A stretch of 56,003 bases of DNA from Pseudobacteriovorax antillogorgiicola (GTDB taxonomy: Bacteria > Bdellovibrionota_B > Oligoflexia > Oligoflexales > Oligoflexaceae): positions 1-56,003 of the forward strand of contig NZ_FWZT01000034.1 in the NCBI RefSeq assembly GCF_900177345.1. The letters run 5' to 3'. The notes beneath the pieces were generated by a model. The model was not told where the DNA came from, did not search any database, and saw only the letters and a list, made by a program, of their open reading frames with translations. A program made the translations under genes and the position numbers. This document shows positions 1-8,063 of this stretch, piece after piece (the first letter of the stretch is position 1; every line of letters starts with the position of its first letter).

Positions 1-1
1 G

Positions 2-112
2 GGTGAAAAGGTCACGGGTCAGGAACTGACCTTAGGTGTGGAGTCTGGGGTTACCTGGATGTTGAAGCACGAAACTCCGCCTATACCGGAGCACGTTCGT
101 TATGGCGTGTGA
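2..112 (+). CDS. 3' end of an unidentified gene entering the window
   Basis: An open frame runs in from the left edge and ends at TGA 110-112, giving the last 36 residues of a protein (ending HVRYGV). There is no in-frame stop before that point and codon use looks ordinary. I do not recognise the family from this tail. It could also be a chance open frame, since only 36 codons are visible. Confidence 0.5.
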   Translation, partial: GEKVTGQELTLGVESGVTWMLKHETPPIPEHVRYGV

Positions 113-188
113 GGATTAGGGGGATGTAGTTCATGCTAACACTCTCGAGACATAACCAGAAAAAATACAAAACGGCAAAGCTTATAGA

Positions 189-317
189 CTAGTGCCTAGT
201 CGATTTGAAGACTCGGCGTTGTTGAAATTGTCACACACTCGTCATCGTACCCAGCACGTACTGTTCCTCGCTCGCTCCTTGTCTCCTAGCCGAGAATTCA
301 ACTTGACTAGGCACTAG
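189..317. repeat. MITE/REP-like element, copy 1, with 13-bp terminal inverted repeats
   Basis: The element starts CTAGTGCCTAGTC and ends GACTAGGCACTAG, a perfect 13-bp terminal inverted repeat enclosing about 100 bp. Read on the minus strand, the interior closely resembles a second element at 6153-6264: both carry the TAGTCAAGTT end, a CGGCTAGG.GACAAGGAGC block, a GACGAG block and a CTTCAAATCGACTAGGCAC end. No coding sequence lies inside. Size and structure suit a non-autonomous miniature element or a large REP-type palindrome. It sits just upstream of the kinase gene. Confidence 0.85.
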
Positions 318-404
318 CCTTCAAAATACCTGAATATACCCATATCACCTCGATGCTAGGCAAGGCTTACCTCTGATGAAAGCAGCTCATAACCGATAAA
401 ACAC

Positions 405-3299
405 GTGAATCCTAGTAGTCGGGGTACCGTCATTCGATACGTTCTGATCCTATGCTTTTACTGCCTGTGCTGCAAATTGCAGGCTTCGAGTTTTAGTCGG
501 CTTCCGTCTGAGTTGCTGATGCGTGCCTACGATTCCCCCACTCAGACGATCGAAGAGATGGAAGCAAAACTTCTGCTTACTACGGACCCTCAACGACGCC
601 TTGAGTTGCAAGCTGTTAGTGCTTTTGCTAGCTACATCCTCGGCATTCCTGAAGAGCTCTATCGATACCGAGAACCTGCATATGAAGAGGCTCTAGCCCA
701 TGGCAGAACCGACTTAGCAGTGATATTCTCATGCACTACCGGCTACGGCTACCAGCTTGAGCGAAAAATGGAAACCGCTAAAGGCTATATTGATCTCTGT
801 GAAAAACACGCCTATGAGGCTGAAGATAATTTTTTGCTCCCTTTTGCCCTTGAGAATAAGGCTTTTTACTATTTAGACAACGGCAAGTCCTCTCTAGCAC
901 TTTCAACAATCTTAAGTGCGGTGGAACATATTGGGCAAACCGACCTTTTTTTCTACTATCACATTCAAAATAGTAAAGCCGTCATGCTCGACACTCTAGG
1001 ATACTCGGATCAAGCCGTACCACTTCTACACGAAAGCTTAGACTTCTTCAAAAAGCAGGGTAGCCGATACTTTACATTTCTTGTTCGTTTCAATCTTTCT
1101 AAAGCCAAAGATCAAAGTAGAGACATTGAATCGCTGATTCAAAACTTTGAAGCGATGCTAAAAATCGAACTCGCAGAAGGGGACGATCGCTTGATGGCGT
1201 ACCCCTATCAAACTCTCGCGCAGCTTTATGTCGACGCAGGCCGCCTATCAGAAGCAATCAACATGGCGACGTTGTCTATTGGACATTTCAGAAAAAACCG
1301 AGAGCCTTCTATGGTCGCAGCAAGCCAAACTACCCTTATGGAAGCAAGACTCAAACAAGAAGAAACTGAAATGGCAGCTAGAATTCTGAAAACCATCGAC
1401 GTCGATGTTCTCAAAAACTACCTCTTGATAACGAATTACTACAAGGTTGCAGCAGAGGTCGAGAAAGCTTCAGGTAACCTAGAAAAAACTATAGACTACT
1501 ATAAGAAACTCGCTGAATACTCTGAAATTTCGCGTAAAAAGGACATGGAATCAGAAATAGCAAAGGTTAGAACTCAGCTCGACCTCCAAACAGAAACTCT
1601 TCGCACCCAACTAGCCCAAACCCAACTGAGTAATCAGAAAAATGCCTTTATTAGGAATCTTATCATTATCGTAGTCAGTTCGATTACTCTTATGATCGTT
1701 TACCTACTATACTTAAACCGCAAGAGCCAAAAGACCCTCGCTTTGATGGTTCAGGAACGCACTCGCGACATTCGAGCTATTCTCGATACTATCAATCAAG
1801 GGGTTGTGACCATCGAATCCCCTGAAAAACTTTCATTTGGAATTGAGCGATCCAAAGCTTTCCAAGAGTCCCTAGGCTTTCAATTTGAGACTATTCCTGA
1901 ATTGCTCAAACACAGTCAACTAAAGGCCGATGAGATCAATCAGGTGGTGGAGGCTTTACGAGCATCCATTGATCATGATGAGCTAGCTTTCGATTGCAAT
2001 GAGCACCTACTACCCCGGTCCTTGACGATCCAACATCAGGGCAAACTTATGGACTTGGAACTGGAATGGGTAAAAATGTATTCCCAAACGGGTGATAGTG
2101 TCGAGAAAATCTTGCTTAGCATCAAAGACCTCACTGAGATGCATGCTTTAGAATTGGAAAAAGAGCAGCAGAGATATGAGTCGGCATTGATCCATAGCAT
2201 AATAAAAATGGGCGATCGCTATTTTTCGACCCTCTTTCAAAAGATCTCGCTCTACATCACAGACAGTATCAAAACCTGTCTATTGCTTTCCCAGCAAACA
2301 CAAGACGATATGCAGCAAGGTTTGCGAGAAATCTTCTTAAACATTCACACCGCGAAGGGATTAGCTCGATCTGTGGGACTTGTCGAATTGTCTAGTCAGT
2401 GCCACGAGGCTGAAGAACAGCTAGACCTGCTCCTGAACCAAGAGACTAAAGACATTACTAACCTTCAAAGTAAGCTTTTAACCCTAGAACAAAGTCTTTC
2501 CGATCTACAAAGCTTCTGCGAGGCAAAACTTTCGTGGGATCTTACAGAGACAAAGATATCTTTCCCACGAGACACGATATTGGCTGGCTTACAGTTTTTG
2601 GAAAGCTACCTCGAAGAGCAAGGTGTGGTCAGCCGAAAAGTTCAATCTTTTTTAGCGACTTTAGAGCGATTCTCCCAATGTGAGCTTCGACAAATACTGT
2701 TGGGTTTTCAAGATGAGCTTGAGTCCCTGGCTAGAAAATTAAAAAAGGAAGTTCCACACCTCAAGTTTCTTGGTCCGCCTATCGCTTTTAATGAGCTTGG
2801 TGAAACCGTGATCCACTCTATATTCACTCATGTTTTCCGCAACGCCATGGATCATGGCATTGAAAGGCCTGCGATTCGTGAAAGCCAGGGTAAACCTCCT
2901 CGTGGAACCATCACAATCGACTGCCGGATCCGACTAGATATTTTATACATCGATATTTCAGACGATGGCTATGGACTACAAGTTAAGCAGATTGAGGAAA
3001 TTGCCCGGCAACGAAACCTTATCAATGAAAAACGCAAATACGCTGAGAAAGATATTGTGCAATTAATTTTTGAGGCAGGATTTAGCTCTCGTGATGAAAT
3101 CACAAGTATTTCAGGACGAGGAGTCGGCATGGCAGCCATTAGATCTTATTTGAATGAGCAGGGGGGAAGTGCATTGATTATTCTCGGTGAGAGCCAATCG
3201 GGTGACCAGTATCGGCCTTTCACTTTGCAGCTGCAGATACCTCGGGAGTTGTGGTGGGAATCTTTCCAAACAACTCAACAGCTGCAAATGCCCGCTTAG
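405..3299 (+). CDS. Periplasmic-TPR, CheA-like HPt/ATPase membrane sensor kinase
   Basis: Predicted inner-membrane signalling protein of 964 residues. A hydrophobic signal segment (residues 8-27) precedes a helical TPR-like sensor region (about 50-380). Then come a coiled coil, one membrane span (about 417-437) and a cytoplasmic part. That part has a PAS-like region (455-580), an HPt domain with phospho-acceptor His648 in an HTAKG motif, and a HATPase_c domain: N box around 808-820 (FRNAMDHG), G1 at 852-858 (SDDGYGL), G2 at 903-907 (GRGVG). The HPt-plus-ATPase arrangement is CheA-like, but the protein ends after the ATPase, so there is no CheW-like coupling domain and no receiver. It should pass phosphate to a separate receiver protein. 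The start is GTG with a weak ribosome site. The gene converges on the deacetylase-like gene with 15 bp between stops. Confidence 0.85.
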   Translation: MNPSSRGTVIRYVLILCFYCLCCKLQASSFSRLPSELLMRAYDSPTQTIEEMEAKLLLTTDPQRRLELQAVSAFASYILGIPEELYRYREPAYEEALAHGRTDLAVIFSCTTGYGYQLERKMETAKGYIDLCEKHAYEAEDNFLLPFALENKAFYYLDNGKSSLALSTILSAVEHIGQTDLFFYYHIQNSKAVMLDTLGYSDQAVPLLHESLDFFKKQGSRYFTFLVRFNLSKAKDQSRDIESLIQNFEAMLKIELAEGDDRLMAYPYQTLAQLYVDAGRLSEAINMATLSIGHFRKNREPSMVAASQTTLMEARLKQEETEMAARILKTIDVDVLKNYLLITNYYKVAAEVEKASGNLEKTIDYYKKLAEYSEISRKKDMESEIAKVRTQLDLQTETLRTQLAQTQLSNQKNAFIRNLIIIVVSSITLMIVYLLYLNRKSQKTLALMVQERTRDIRAILDTINQGVVTIESPEKLSFGIERSKAFQESLGFQFETIPELLKHSQLKADEINQVVEALRASIDHDELAFDCNEHLLPRSLTIQHQGKLMDLELEWVKMYSQTGDSVEKILLSIKDLTEMHALELEKEQQRYESALIHSIIKMGDRYFSTLFQKISLYITDSIKTCLLLSQQTQDDMQQGLREIFLNIHTAKGLARSVGLVELSSQCHEAEEQLDLLLNQETKDITNLQSKLLTLEQSLSDLQSFCEAKLSWDLTETKISFPRDTILAGLQFLESYLEEQGVVSRKVQSFLATLERFSQCELRQILLGFQDELESLARKLKKEVPHLKFLGPPIAFNELGETVIHSIFTHVFRNAMDHGIERPAIRESQGKPPRGTITIDCRIRLDILYIDISDDGYGLQVKQIEEIARQRNLINEKRKYAEKDIVQLIFEAGFSSRDEITSISGRGVGMAAIRSYLNEQGGSALIILGESQSGDQYRPFTLQLQIPRELWWESFQTTQQLQMPA

Positions 3300-3314
3300 A
3301 GCGTGGCTTCCAAG

Positions 3315-4196
3315 CTAATGAAACGGGCTCGCAACAAAGGAGAGCTTTGCCCCAGTTTTATCAGCCTTCTCCATGATGAGCCTGATACCCTTCTCTATAT
3401 TGGGTAAGAATTTGTTTGCTGTTTCCTGATGAAAACCTATTGATACATACTTAGTTTGTGCAGGATTTTTTTTCGCTTCCTGAAGATTCGCCTCAAACAC
3501 TTTTAATATATCTTTGGGACTTGTGTAGTCAGCAAGGCAGCCGTTGTTGGGCACTTGGAGGATTCGCCCTTCTTCCGATTGCTGATAATACGGTTGGCTT
3601 GTATCGGAAATATCATCCCAAAGTTCAGAAAGTCGCTTATAGAGGGGACTCGTCCCCCATCTCCGCTTAATGAAGCGACGATTGACTGCTGAAGCATCAA
3701 GCCTAAAACCATTATCGATCAGAGCTTCGATCACCGACGGCCCACTCAGCCAAGCTCCCGAGCGAAACTCCGTTGGCTGTCCAAAGCCTTGCTCATCTAA
3801 GATCTTAATGCTAGTTTGAATCACCCGAGACAGCTCGTCTCTCGTAAAAGCATCGATCGCGATCTCATGCCCCCAATCGCCGTCCACAACTCTCATGGGT
3901 CCGCCATACTCGCGAAAATTTGGCTCTCGCTTGGGTTCAACACCTGCGGCCTCAAATAAGCTTCGCCAGGCGTGGATATGTAAACCGAGAATGTCGTCCT
4001 CTAAAAGGGTTCGTCGGGTATCGATGGTAAGTTGCTCTGGGTTTGCAGAAGGTTTTGTATAGTATGCCGCATTAAGAAACTGCTGCATTGGAATAAAAGG
4101 ATAACGCTTTCGGAAAGCTTCCATGGCGTCAATGCTATCTGGGACCAGGTCGCGGCCCTCCCAATCAACACTCACAATCACTGCTACATTGGCCAT
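3315..4196 (-). CDS. Polysaccharide-deacetylase-like (NodB-fold) protein
   Basis: The 293-residue cytoplasmic protein begins with a hydrophobic beta strand followed by SVDWEG, the usual place of the catalytic/metal Asp of NodB-fold deacetylases. It ends with a beta strand and GFHQE, the position of the late conserved His in such enzymes. LHIHAW (about residue 73) and FRSGAW (about 164) fit the metal-His and Arg/Trp motifs of the family. No signal peptide is seen. The ATG follows AAAGGA with a slightly long spacing. Substrate cannot be inferred. The assignment rests on motif order, so a related TIM-barrel hydrolase is possible. Confidence 0.6.
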   Translation of the reverse strand: MANVAVIVSVDWEGRDLVPDSIDAMEAFRKRYPFIPMQQFLNAAYYTKPSANPEQLTIDTRRTLLEDDILGLHIHAWRSLFEAAGVEPKREPNFREYGGPMRVVDGDWGHEIAIDAFTRDELSRVIQTSIKILDEQGFGQPTEFRSGAWLSGPSVIEALIDNGFRLDASAVNRRFIKRRWGTSPLYKRLSELWDDISDTSQPYYQQSEEGRILQVPNNGCLADYTSPKDILKVFEANLQEAKKNPAQTKYVSIGFHQETANKFLPNIEKGIRLIMEKADKTGAKLSFVASPFH

Positions 4197-4412
4197 TTAT
4201 ATCTTTATCCTTTCGTCAACATCTTAGAAATACTGATAAACTTACGACCTCAACAACTTACTAGCAAGCGATTAAAGTGGCATCGCTCCTGCGGACAGAG
4301 TCATAACAGACTGATAATACGTATTATTTATATAATATTAATATTTTATTTGCAAACAGTTGCCTTTGTCTTTATCTTCATTAATCCGTTTTTAAAAGGA
4401 GATGAAAAATCT

Positions 4413-5530
4413 ATGAAACTAATTACGCTGTTATTGGCGGCACTGCCTATTCTGGCCATGGTAAGGCAAAAGTATCAGTAAACGATAAGCTTTCGATCGA
4501 GGAAACTCAGCAAGTTCTGAACTCTTTGGGTGCGATCTGTGGTGACACCTGGTGTGGCGGCGATCTTGGCTTCAGATTTACAAAGCTTTCATGCCCTGAA
4601 GGAGCTTGGAGTTGCGATCTAACCCTGACTGCTCAAGTGTGGGGTTATGAAGGCTATAACTTCCCAGTAGAAAATTTTCAGTGTAGGCTTGGTGGCTTTT
4701 CAAAGCGCGAAGATATTGTAGAGGAAGGCCCTTACGCTGCTCGTGCAACATCGAAACTTCAAGACCGCATCACCGATTGTATTCGCTTTGATGTCGAACC
4801 ATACATGTATCCTGTAAGTCTTCCTCCTCAATCTCTCAAAAAGACTCAGTGTCTCGACATTGTAGCTCGCAACCCTAAAGCAGGCCAGATGTTTGCGGAT
4901 TTTTTCTACGAAACTGAGAGTCATGAAGATTTTGCAGCTGAGTTCTTTGCTCAGAAGCAAGCCCAGCTTCATAGTAAAACAGGGTGTGTGATCAATGATG
5001 CTACCCCTGCTTTTTCTTGTGCTAATCCTGGAGTAAGCTATCCAGTTTGCGGCGCTAAATTAGACGGCCTCAACATCGCTGTGGTCTAGGACTACGTTGA
5101 CTCAGCTCGCATGTTTGTTAGCAAACCTTCAAATGATATTCAGGGCAAGCTTGCTCCCGTAAGATCTAACCAAAATTGGAAGACGCTCTACCTTCCAAAC
5201 TCCGGAGAGTGCTACGATAGCTTGCTTGATGGCGGTATGGATAGCCAAGTTTATAGTTATGACCTTAATCAGTACGTTAGGGCCTACGATCGACGATTTG
5301 TTATATCGATGCATATGAGAGATCTTGTAGAAAGCAAAGCTAAATACTCCTATCCTGGTAGCTGCAAATACGTTGAAACCCGCTTCGCTGCTAAAGAAAC
5401 TCGTTGCGAGACTCTTGGGGATTCAGGAGTTGATTATTGCTCACTAGCCCCTCAAGGTGCTGGCTATTTTGTCTACTTGTGGATGGAAGACAGCAGCAAA
5501 TCATTCATGGTTTTCAATCGTTGGGACTAA
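4413..5530 (+). pseudogene. Broken gene for a secreted Cys-rich protein (frameshift plus in-frame TAG)
   Basis: ATG at 4413, 10 bases after AAAAGGAG, begins a good signal peptide (MKLITLLLAALPILA). The frame then closes at 4479-4481. The other frame, open from the AKVSVND codons near 4462, continues the protein without a start of its own. One lost base near 4457 (ATGGTAAG in place of, say, ATGGGTAAG) would join the two. The long frame then meets a single TAG at 5087-5089 and carries on in the same frame, without gap, to TAA 5528-5530. Repaired, it would encode a secreted protein of about 370 residues with many Cys. Two independent lesions argue for a decaying gene rather than sequencing error. 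The family is not recognised. Confidence 0.75.
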
Positions 5531-5546
5531 GTTCCTCCTGATTTAG

Positions 5547-5568
5547 GGCTAGGGCTTTCCCCCTAGCC
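5547..5568 (+). terminator. Hairpin terminator after the pseudogene
   Basis: GGCTAGGG (5547-5554) pairs perfectly with CCCTAGCC (5561-5568) around a 6-base loop, followed by a pyrimidine-rich stretch (TACTTTCCTCCCTTT). It lies 17 bp after the last stop of the broken gene. Confidence 0.6.
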
Positions 5569-5733
5569 TACTTTCCTCCCTTTGTACTAAATCCCACACG
5601 ACTTGCCCCATATCAGCCAAACCAGGCGACTCATCTCTGGGTTTTCCCCTATCGTAGCGGATTCTCCATTAGGCACGAGCTTTGCTTTGTATCAGGTGTG
5701 AAGCAAGACAGGTTTCAAATAGGGAGAAGGAAT

Positions 5734-6114
5734 ATGACCCAGATTTCCGAATACATGACGAAAGTTCCCCATAGCATCGAGCCCAACTGCACCGTGCAAG
5801 ACGCCAAAGAACGGATGTACGAACTTGGTGTGACTCACCTCCCAGTGATGTCAGGTGGAAAGGTGATCGGCATCTTGTCCGAACGGGATATTCTTTACTT
5901 AAAAGGCATGAACGCGATCGACATCAGTCAGGTAAAGGTGGGCCATACTATGACGGAGGAGCCCGTAACAGTGCTTGAAGATCAAGATTTAAAGAGCGTT
6001 TGCTCGCTTATGGTTGAAAAGAAAATTGGCTCAACTCTGGTTCAAGGTAAAGATGGCAAGCTATCTGGGATCTTTACCTACACTGATGCCTTAAAAGCTC
6101 TTGCGGCAAGTTGA
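5734..6114 (+). CDS. Tandem CBS-domain protein
   Basis: The 126-residue soluble protein consists of two CBS motifs and nothing else. The first covers roughly residues 8-58 (MTKVPHSIEPNCTVQDA...HLPV...GILSERDIL), the second 70-124 (MTEEPVTVLEDQDL...GIFTYTDAL). Such stand-alone Bateman modules usually bind adenosine nucleotides (AMP, ATP or SAM) and regulate partner proteins. No partner is apparent here. The start is the ATG at 5734, three bases after GGGAGAAGG; an in-frame GTG 12 codons upstream has no ribosome site. The repeat element at 6153 follows. Confidence 0.88.
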   Translation: MTQISEYMTKVPHSIEPNCTVQDAKERMYELGVTHLPVMSGGKVIGILSERDILYLKGMNAIDISQVKVGHTMTEEPVTVLEDQDLKSVCSLMVEKKIGSTLVQGKDGKLSGIFTYTDALKALAAS

Positions 6115-6152
6115 AGAAAATCTGAGAACCGATAGAAGTTCTCTCCAGTAAA

Positions 6153-6264
6153 CTAGTGCCTAGTCAAGTTAAATTATCGGCTAGGCGACAAGGAGCTAGC
6201 TGGTACGGTGACGAGCGAGTGACAAAGTTAACAACATCGAGGCTTCAAATCGACTAGGCACTCG
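6153..6264. repeat. MITE/REP-like element, copy 2, inverted relative to copy 1
   Basis: The element starts CTAGTGCCTAGTC and ends GACTAGGCACTCG, a terminal inverted repeat with one mismatch. It is about 112 bp against 129 bp for copy 1, so one copy carries an internal indel near the middle. It lies between the convergent CBS gene and the gene at 6316-7107, where its palindromic ends could also act as a transcription barrier. Confidence 0.85.
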
Positions 6265-6315
6265 CAAGATATCGGGGCTCTCTACGCAGGCAAATAGTCT
6301 AATAGCAATGAATGC

Positions 6316-7107
6316 CTAAAAACTTGCTCCAGTGCTAACCGCAACGAAGTAGGCAAGCTCATTTGAAAATTCCAAATCAGATATATTTGTCCAAGCAAGC
6401 CCTACTTTTGGACTAATGTAGTAACCATCCTTAAGGTTAATTGGCAGTGCAGCAGCCAATTGAACATCGTAGTCCTTATCTTGATTCACGTTTTGATCAT
6501 CGTAGGATTTGTACCCAGCTGAAAGCAACATGTCTAAATTCTGCCCTTTTTCAACAACGAAGCTTTTACCGATGGAGCCACCCCAATAAAGGTAGCTGTA
6601 TTGCTTAATTTCTTCCTGCTGACCGCGGAAATAGCTGAGACCTATAGAGTAGTCAAAGTAATTAGAATCAGTAAGAAAAACTGACGGCTCAAGATATATC
6701 GGAGTAGAAACTCCTGCCTCATCTTCTTCAGCCAATGGATAAGAGTATACTGAAAACCCTAGGTTCAATTGAGTGTTAGAGTCAATCACTAAACTATGAT
6801 TCAAAATCAAATCCTGCTCCGCACCAACACCTCCTTTGACATTCCTAGATACGCTTTTTCCATTCGTCTGATAGGCACTAAAAAAAGTAATGCTTGTTCG
6901 GTTGTTTGGGAGATTCCATATTATGGTTGGAGCTACCATGGCATTTTGGTCTCGTTGTCTAGAATCTTGAAATAGATTATACCCCCTAAAAATGTAGGAA
7001 GAAGAGCTGGTTAGATCGATGGAAAGACCAATCGGCTCTTGAGCTCCTTGGGCATTCAAAGCTAGTATTCCGCAAAAATAAGTGGTCAGGCAGGTGCGTA
7101 GAATCAA
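6316..7107 (-). CDS. Gcw_chp/TorF-type outer-membrane beta-barrel protein
   Basis: The protein has 263 residues with an N-terminal signal peptide (cleavage likely after LNAQGA). Near residues 30-45 it has SSSSYIFRGYNLFQDSRQ, the hallmark start of the TIGR02001/Gcw_chp (TorF) family. The rest alternates polar and hydrophobic residues as in an outer-membrane barrel, ending in Phe as barrel proteins often do. The TTG start sits 8 bases after GAGGAG. The gene lies 26 bp downstream of the DMT transporter gene on the same strand, so it is probably the third gene of the acyltransferase operon and may give the exported product a route across the outer membrane. That role is inference; the family has no firmly established function. 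Confidence 0.75.
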   Translation of the reverse strand: MILRTCLTTYFCGILALNAQGAQEPIGLSIDLTSSSSYIFRGYNLFQDSRQRDQNAMVAPTIIWNLPNNRTSITFFSAYQTNGKSVSRNVKGGVGAEQDLILNHSLVIDSNTQLNLGFSVYSYPLAEEDEAGVSTPIYLEPSVFLTDSNYFDYSIGLSYFRGQQEEIKQYSYLYWGGSIGKSFVVEKGQNLDMLLSAGYKSYDDQNVNQDKDYDVQLAAALPINLKDGYYISPKVGLAWTNISDLEFSNELAYFVAVSTGASF

Positions 7108-7133
7108 TTAATAATCTCCTCGTGTCTAAAAAT

Positions 7134-8063
7134 TTATATGTTCTTAGCAGATAACTTCGTCGTTACATTTTTTTTCATGCAACTCGATGCTAATTCTTGC
7201 AAGTTACTTTCGCGAATGAGCCGAGGGGCGAGAGATACAGCTAATAGAATGATGAAAGCCCCAAGAATTTCGATAAAAATTGGCTGTTCCTTAAAGATCA
7301 TTAGCGCAAGAAGGACAGCAAGGGGCGTATCGAGAATCATGATGAATCCAAGGGTAGACGCCTTAACTTGTTGTTGAACTCTGTTTTGTAGCCAATATAC
7401 AAAGAAAGTGAGTATGGACCAGATAACGATATATCCTATGAATTTTGAATCCAAGTTCTTGACGGCAACATGATTTGAATAGTCGAATAGAAACATGACT
7501 AAGGAGAAAAAAAACCAGAAACTGGCTTGCCAAGAAAGTAAAAACGAAGGCTTGATTTGTCTGCTATATTTCTCAATCGACACGGTATAGAAACCATACA
7601 GCAAAGCGCTTCCCAATGCACAAAGATCACCATAATTGAAGTAATCTAACTCGAATCGAGCCAAGCATAGAGCACCTAATAAGGACAGACCGTAGACATA
7701 TACAAGGGAGACACTAAACCTGGACCCCATTACTATTTTTATAATAGGAATAAAAAAACAATAGAAGGTACCGTAAAAAACTGCTTTCATAACCGTAGTG
7801 CTTGTGACCGCAATACATGAAAGAAGTAGGCTACCATATAGCAGCATACTGCTTAATAATACCGGTATAAAGTATTTAGTAGGCGGAAAAACTCTCCTTG
7901 AAAGAAAAAACAGCGGGAGACAAAGCACAAAGATCATTGTATATCGAATTGAGTTAGCCACTAGAGGAGTGGCTGACTCACTACCCAGTTTAGCGAGAAT
8001 TATGGAAAATGCCCAAGTTAATGGAATCAACAATGCAGCAATACTAGATTTAGCCATGGTCAT
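7134..8063 (-). CDS. EamA/DMT-family inner-membrane transporter
   Basis: The 309-residue protein has about ten hydrophobic segments in two similar halves, the usual EamA (drug/metabolite transporter) size and layout. Family exporters carry amino acids, nucleosides and other small metabolites; the substrate cannot be read from the sequence. I start it at ATG 8063 (MTMAKSS; a second ATG lies two codons later), which overlaps the 3' end of the acyltransferase gene and suggests translational coupling. A longer open frame reaches back to 8225 but lies inside the acyltransferase gene. Context suggests it exports the product of that enzyme or imports a related metabolite. Confidence 0.85.
   Translation of the reverse strand: MTMAKSSIAALLIPLTWAFSIILAKLGSESATPLVANSIRYTMIFVLCLPLFFLSRRVFPPTKYFIPVLLSSMLLYGSLLLSCIAVTSTTVMKAVFYGTFYCFFIPIIKIVMGSRFSVSLVYVYGLSLLGALCLARFELDYFNYGDLCALGSALLYGFYTVSIEKYSRQIKPSFLLSWQASFWFFFSLVMFLFDYSNHVAVKNLDSKFIGYIVIWSILTFFVYWLQNRVQQQVKASTLGFIMILDTPLAVLLALMIFKEQPIFIEILGAFIILLAVSLAPRLIRESNLQELASSCMKKNVTTKLSAKNI

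Noticed and set aside
4032-4412. Upstream extension of the frame that contains the signal peptide at 4413
   Set aside because: It runs antisense through the deacetylase-like gene and has no ribosome site; only the ATG at 4413 has one.
5087-5089. TAG read-through as pyrrolysine or other recoding
   Set aside because: No recoding machinery is visible here and the gene also carries a frameshift, so decay is the simpler explanation.
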